From contig DAHXMP010000438.1 in assembly GCA_027371665.1 (NCBI GenBank), positions 1 to 19,124 on the forward strand: a stretch of 19,124 bases of DNA, written 5' to 3'. The notes beneath the pieces are model-generated. The model saw only the letters and a list, made by a program, of their open reading frames with translations. It ran no database searches and was not told where the DNA came from. The first letter of the stretch is position 1. Each line of letters begins with the position of its first letter. Position numbers and translations under genes: made by a program. Below are positions 15,363 through 19,124 of the stretch, in pieces. This DNA comes from Bacteroidota bacterium (GTDB lineage: Bacteria; Bacteroidota; Ignavibacteria; Kapaibacteriales; UBA2268).

Positions 15363-16517
15363 ATGAGAAATATATTACTAATCCCAATAGCAGTATTAAT
15401 CTCTTTTACACAGTCTAAAGCACTTCCTCAATTTTCCATGCTCACAGGTAATAAATGCATTAATTGCCACATAAGTTCAGAAGGCGGAAAAGAACGGAAC
15501 GGGCTGGGATGGTACACCAGAAGTGATATCGGATTACTCGCACCTGATGATATAGGAATAGGAAAAATTTTCCGGAAAGTTGCCGGTACAAACGAATTTT
15601 TTAATAAAAAAGTAATTTTCGGATTTGATTTCCGCTATCAGACTGCATTAATTGGCACCGAAAGAAAATATTTCGGAATGCAGGCATCACCTTATCTCGT
15701 TGTAAGACCGCTTGAATGGCTAACAACAGGAGGAAGCTACGATTTATTTTATAATTTTAATATAGCTCCCTGGCCCGGTCAGCAAAAATGGTCGGCTTTT
15801 GTAATTTTACAGCCCGGGCTGACAATGCCTTCTCTTAAAGCTGGATACTTCGAGCCACCTATCGGAATGAATTATGATGACCACACTTTACTCATATCGC
15901 AGGAGATATTGGGTTCACAAGGTCATTATTTTCCTGTTCAAATGATTCCTCCCGATTATGCTGAATATGGTGCAGAAATAAATTACGAGGGTTTGAAATG
16001 GTTAAGCCTGACTGCGGGGTTATTCAATTCAAACAACCTGGCTGATATTTATGCCGGTGGAACATCAAACCTTGCCGATTCAAATACTGTCTCTGCGGCA
16101 TTCAGGGCTTCTGTCTGGCAGAGGTTTTTTGAAAACAAATTAAATCTCAACCTTGGTGCATCTTATTTTACAAATTATGATTTTAATATAACGGCTGTTT
16201 TTCTAAATGCCGGCCTGACTGACAATCTAACTCTCCTGACAGAAATTCTTTGGTCTGATAAATCAGGAGTAAGAAAAACCAGGAATTACCTGATTGGAGC
16301 AACATATCAACTATTCGATTTTTTATTGCTCGAAGCCCGATACGAAGGCGGCCGGACCGATGACAATATTAATTCCGTAATGAATGCCAATCAATATGTT
16401 GCCGGATTACAATTCTTTCCTTTTCCATTTATTGAATTTCGTCCTGAATACAGGGTATTTAAGCAGGAATCGGGCACACAGTCACAATTTGCTGCACAGT
16501 TGCATATTTTTTATTAA
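15363..16517 (+). CDS. Predicted outer-membrane porin with an N-terminal single-heme c-type motif
   Basis: Residues 1-20 are a signal peptide (ILLIPIAVLISF, cut near SKA|LP). Next comes LPQFSMLTGNKCINCH (21-36), in which C32-x-x-C35-H36 is a covalent heme-c site. The remaining ~340 residues show alternating hydrophobic/aromatic strands with Gly/Asn/Asp turns, ending in QFAAQLHIFY; the terminal aromatic is typical of barrel proteins. Proteins with this layout ('xTGxxCxxCH…' then barrel) are found in metal-cycling and other anaerobic bacteria, often labelled only as cytochrome c. A role in electron transfer across the outer membrane is inferred. Cys, Cys and His are all present and there is only one motif, so no multiheme wire is encoded here. 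The start ATG at 15363 sits directly before the signal peptide. The next gene follows after 29 bp. Confidence 0.75.
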   Translation: MRNILLIPIAVLISFTQSKALPQFSMLTGNKCINCHISSEGGKERNGLGWYTRSDIGLLAPDDIGIGKIFRKVAGTNEFFNKKVIFGFDFRYQTALIGTERKYFGMQASPYLVVRPLEWLTTGGSYDLFYNFNIAPWPGQQKWSAFVILQPGLTMPSLKAGYFEPPIGMNYDDHTLLISQEILGSQGHYFPVQMIPPDYAEYGAEINYEGLKWLSLTAGLFNSNNLADIYAGGTSNLADSNTVSAAFRASVWQRFFENKLNLNLGASYFTNYDFNITAVFLNAGLTDNLTLLTEILWSDKSGVRKTRNYLIGATYQLFDFLLLEARYEGGRTDDNINSVMNANQYVAGLQFFPFPFIEFRPEYRVFKQESGTQSQFAAQLHIFY

Positions 16518-16546
16518 TAAATTTATGACAAGTTCATGGTGATAAA

Positions 16547-16891
16547 ATGAAATGGAAATTATTTTCAATTATTTGTTTCCTCCTTATTATTCCCCTACTG
16601 CTAAAATGGTATGCAGACTGCAGAGACCTGGGTGAAACAATAATATTTTCTCAAGATAAAAAAGAAATTATTACAAAAACGATGGACCCGCTTTTCGGTA
16701 CACAAATTTCGTCAACGCAGTGGAGGAATGGTTTCTGGCTTGGCTTGCTTCCCGGCGACGATTCATTTTCATACCGATTATTGCTTGGTGTCCTTCCAAT
16801 CGGAGGAATACTAATAGTTGCTGGCGGAGCAGGATTTTTTATGAATCATCTTCAAAAGAAGAAAAAGAAAATTTCGCAAGAGAAAAAATAA
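16547..16891 (+). CDS. Small two-helix membrane protein of unknown function
   Basis: 114 residues with an N-terminal membrane helix or uncleaved signal (about 4-20), a polar segment (21-76) containing WYADCRDLGE and WRNGFWLGLLPGDD, a second helix (78-99, GVLPIGGILIVAGGAGFFM) and a Lys-rich tail (KKKKK at 104-108). By the positive-inside rule both termini are probably cytoplasmic with the middle outside. It starts 29 bp after the heme-porin gene on the same strand and is likely co-transcribed, so it may assist that protein, but nothing in the sequence shows how. ATG at 16547. I do not recognise the family. Confidence 0.65.
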   Translation: MKWKLFSIICFLLIIPLLLKWYADCRDLGETIIFSQDKKEIITKTMDPLFGTQISSTQWRNGFWLGLLPGDDSFSYRLLLGVLPIGGILIVAGGAGFFMNHLQKKKKKISQEKK

Positions 16892-16900
16892 TAAATATCA

Positions 16901-16921
16901 TCAGGATAAAATAAATCCTGA
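16901..16921. terminator. Bidirectional hairpin terminator candidate
   Basis: TCAGGAT (16901-16907) and ATCCTGA (16915-16921) form a perfect 7-bp stem around a 7-base A-rich loop, exactly between the stops of two convergent genes (16891 plus, 16924 minus). T-rich flanks are moderate on the minus strand and short on the plus strand, so efficiency is uncertain. Confidence 0.6.
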
Positions 16922-16923
16922 CT

Positions 16924-19124
16924 TTATCTGAATATAATAATTTTCTTTACGGATTTCTCTTTCCCGTTATCCAAGTTATAATAATACAATCCGTTGCTTA
17001 CACTATTCCCGTCGTTATCTTTACCATCCCATGCCACACTATGAGACCCGTTGGAGTAATGTCCCTTCGCTAAGCATTTAATTAATGTTCCACGAATGTC
17101 AAAGATATTCAAAGTTATCCATGATGATTCCCGTAATGAAAATTTTATAGTCGTGTTATTATCAAAAGGATTAGGATAATTTTGGCTTAACAGCTCATCA
17201 TTGTTCTTTATATTATCTTCAACCGCCAGTGCAGGTGTGCAATATAAAGCAAAAGAGCCGCTTGCATGAATTGAATTGCTGATACAATTAAGATTCTTCA
17301 ACCATGCATTGAATTCCTGCCATCTGAGAAATTTGTATTCAGCACTATATGTGTTCTTCTCGCTTTGAGCTTCGATAACACTGAAGTCAGAGTTTTGTGA
17401 ACCAAGATTATAATTATTATCATCTGCAATATAAAAATTGACCTTTCCCCCCGGTGTTTCAAATGTTGTATTTGTATTTGCCAAATCATCGAATAGTACA
17501 TTCCATTTAATTACCTGCGACTCAACATCAAATTTCACTTTGACAAGATATTCATCCTGGGGAACATCGAAATATGGTACAGACGCGGGAGTTACAATGG
17601 TTTTATGATTTGCCGCTTTAAGCGTGTAAGAATGTTCACTCCCGACTTGTGGTTTATCTATCAATAATACGACCTGGTTATCGGTTATGGGAAAATTTCC
17701 CAAAGATGAATTCATACGGGCATAATAAGTTCTGTCTGAACTAACGCTGAATGAAGCTTTACCTTCATTATCGGTTATTGCATAGGCATCAATAAATATA
17801 GTGGTCTCATCAAGTGTACCTTTAACTGCAAGATAAACAACCGCTCCGTCAATAGGCTGATTGTTGCTGTCAAAAGCATAAACATTAATAGTACAAGGAT
17901 GCTCGGAATACGCTTCTGTTGCCGGGACACTTACTCCATCGCTTCGGCGCATCGTTATTGAACCGAATTTTTTACCCCATCCTTTTTCATAGCAGAGATT
18001 GTTTTTATAAGAATTATTAACAGGCTCCCATTGCCACCATCTTTCATCCCAAAACTCATTCCATACATGGTCAGAAGACAATGCTTCGATTCCTCTTGCC
18101 GGAATAAGGCATGCACGGGCGGCGGCGGCGGTAATATCTTCATGTTCACCGCATCTGCCGATATGGAGTGTATATATTCGAACAGGCTGGTGAGGTCTTT
18201 CAGTTCCTGACGTAAAATCCATGACGTCATTTATCCATTTGTTTACTGCTTTTACTGCCTGTGGTAAAGAATCCGTTTCATCCCAAAGCACATCGCATAC
18301 CGATACACTATCCTTTAAAACCGGGAAATAGTTACCTGTAGTGTCAGGTTTTTGTTCGGTATGATTATATAGATAATCCCTCCAGAAAACTCCATTCGGA
18401 GGATAATCTATATTTGTTTTATGGTCATTGTTATACTCGATAAAATAAGGATTAACGTATGTATCTATCTCATCGGTTATCTTTGGATGAACCAGGTACA
18501 TATAATATATGTCCCTTGGAACTTCAACCTGAACCTTTTTTGAATTTGAATCAATCTTCCAGTATTTTACCGTCGAATAGTAATTATCATCTGTTTCAGA
18601 GTTTCCGTAATCAATAATATCAACATATTTAAGGTCTGAATCATGAGAGTATAATTCTTTTGCATTTTCGACAAAAAGTTCAGGAAAAGATATATCCATT
18701 TCCAAAAACTCCGGTGTCGAGTATGCTATTGAATAGGCAATCTCGTCAATGTAAGGGTCATTGGCATTATTAATAACATCTGCATACGACTTTTGACTAA
18801 CCGCTTTGAGCCTCGAAAGAGTATATTCGAGCTGCGGACGAAGCCATTTCGGGGCTTTCTTCACTGCGTTTACCGCATCCATGCACAAATTGAAAGGAGA
18901 AATAAATACCAGGCCTCGCGTTGAACCGGTATTAATTTTTACCCCAAGATTAGCACCTGCAGGTATAAATGAATTGAAATAAACAGAATCAAGCAGGATC
19001 CATGAACTTCCATCCAAAGGAGTATTTTGTATTTCTTTTATATCGTTAATTTTAATATTTTTTAAGGGAGGCTTGTATTCTTCAGCCCTGCCAACCGATA
19101 TAAAAGTTTTTTGACCAATACATG
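16924..19124 (-). CDS. Secreted transglutaminase-like protein with T9SS C-terminal sorting domain (5' end outside window)
   Basis: The frame stays open from the stop to the right edge, so the visible 732 residues are a C-terminal part. The TTG at 19015-19017 is internal: 35 more in-frame residues precede it. Counting from that codon, the transglutaminase-like core spans about 240-335 with GRCGEHED (Cys289), DHVWNEFW (His317) and WQWEPVNNS, where Glu331 stands near the place of the usual Asp. A carboxypeptidase-regulatory or Ig-like domain follows (about 373-455; NVYAFDSNNQPIDGAVVYL). The last ~90 residues are a type A T9SS sorting domain (LLSQNYPNPFDNNTTIKFSL, YDIRG-like FDIRG, WDGKDNDG, NGLYYYNL). 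The protein should therefore be exported by the Sec route and then by T9SS to the surface. It may be a protease-like or cross-linking enzyme; substrate unknown. Confidence 0.85.
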   Translation of the reverse strand, partial: CIGQKTFISVGRAEEYKPPLKNIKINDIKEIQNTPLDGSSWILLDSVYFNSFIPAGANLGVKINTGSTRGLVFISPFNLCMDAVNAVKKAPKWLRPQLEYTLSRLKAVSQKSYADVINNANDPYIDEIAYSIAYSTPEFLEMDISFPELFVENAKELYSHDSDLKYVDIIDYGNSETDDNYYSTVKYWKIDSNSKKVQVEVPRDIYYMYLVHPKITDEIDTYVNPYFIEYNNDHKTNIDYPPNGVFWRDYLYNHTEQKPDTTGNYFPVLKDSVSVCDVLWDETDSLPQAVKAVNKWINDVMDFTSGTERPHQPVRIYTLHIGRCGEHEDITAAAARACLIPARGIEALSSDHVWNEFWDERWWQWEPVNNSYKNNLCYEKGWGKKFGSITMRRSDGVSVPATEAYSEHPCTINVYAFDSNNQPIDGAVVYLAVKGTLDETTIFIDAYAITDNEGKASFSVSSDRTYYARMNSSLGNFPITDNQVVLLIDKPQVGSEHSYTLKAANHKTIVTPASVPYFDVPQDEYLVKVKFDVESQVIKWNVLFDDLANTNTTFETPGGKVNFYIADDNNYNLGSQNSDFSVIEAQSEKNTYSAEYKFLRWQEFNAWLKNLNCISNSIHASGSFALYCTPALAVEDNIKNNDELLSQNYPNPFDNNTTIKFSLRESSWITLNIFDIRGTLIKCLAKGHYSNGSHSVAWDGKDNDGNSVSNGLYYYNLDNGKEKSVKKIIIFR

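Noticed and set aside
18118..18132. GCG/GGC triplet run as a microsatellite
   Set aside because: It simply encodes the Ala run of the transglutaminase core helix after GRCGEHEDIT.
1..19124. tRNA, rRNA or known riboswitch
   Set aside because: No cloverleaf, rRNA segment or riboswitch core could be recognised on either strand by eye.

Overview
The window looks like chromosomal DNA of an AT-rich, free-living bacterium of the Bacteroidota/Chlorobi (FCB) side, most like Ignavibacteria or Kapabacteria. The reasons are a type IX secretion (T9SS) C-terminal sorting domain with the NYPNPF motif, a large barrel plus double-OmpA protein, few Shine-Dalgarno sequences, and intergenic 'TGTCATTCTGAAC…GTTCAGAAT' type palindromes. 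The taxonomic call is inference; there is no rRNA or tRNA in the window.

Layout. At 176-2415 lie a UDP-glucuronate decarboxylase-like sugar-nucleotide enzyme and a membrane-anchored calcineurin-like phosphoesterase, separated by an imperfect inverted repeat. At 2416-5129 is an accessory islet. Its left flank is a dense cluster of small palindromic repeats (2426-2675) and its right flank a 92-bp-period direct duplication (4898-5076). Between them sit two genes overlapping by 4 bp. The first appears to be an internally deleted type ISP/IIG restriction-modification protein that keeps an N-terminal nuclease module and the last ~20 residues but no methyltransferase. The second is very AT-rich and encodes a two-helix K+-channel pore behind a ~290-residue helical domain. 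This pair is the most unusual part of the window.

At 5130-7295 (minus) is an envelope protein with a barrel and two OmpA-like domains. Divergent from it is a tightly coupled DNA-repair operon (7512-12868): recJ, a 1127-residue Dna2-like nuclease-helicase overlapping recJ by one base, and a small ribbon-helix-helix-like protein. A minus-strand block follows: a small antitoxin-like ORF, an unexplained stretch (13100-13575), and dusB (tRNA dihydrouridine synthase). Divergent from dusB is a 3-methyladenine DNA glycosylase, then a predicted outer-membrane porin carrying one c-type heme motif, and a small two-helix membrane protein. The right edge (16924-19124, minus) is the C-terminal 732 residues of a secreted transglutaminase-like T9SS cargo protein whose start lies outside the window.

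Three genes (the OmpA protein, recJ, dusB) seem to need TTG starts. Most genes are housekeeping or envelope genes. The restriction remnant plus channel cassette, the RecJ/Dna2-like pairing and the heme-porin deserve follow-up.
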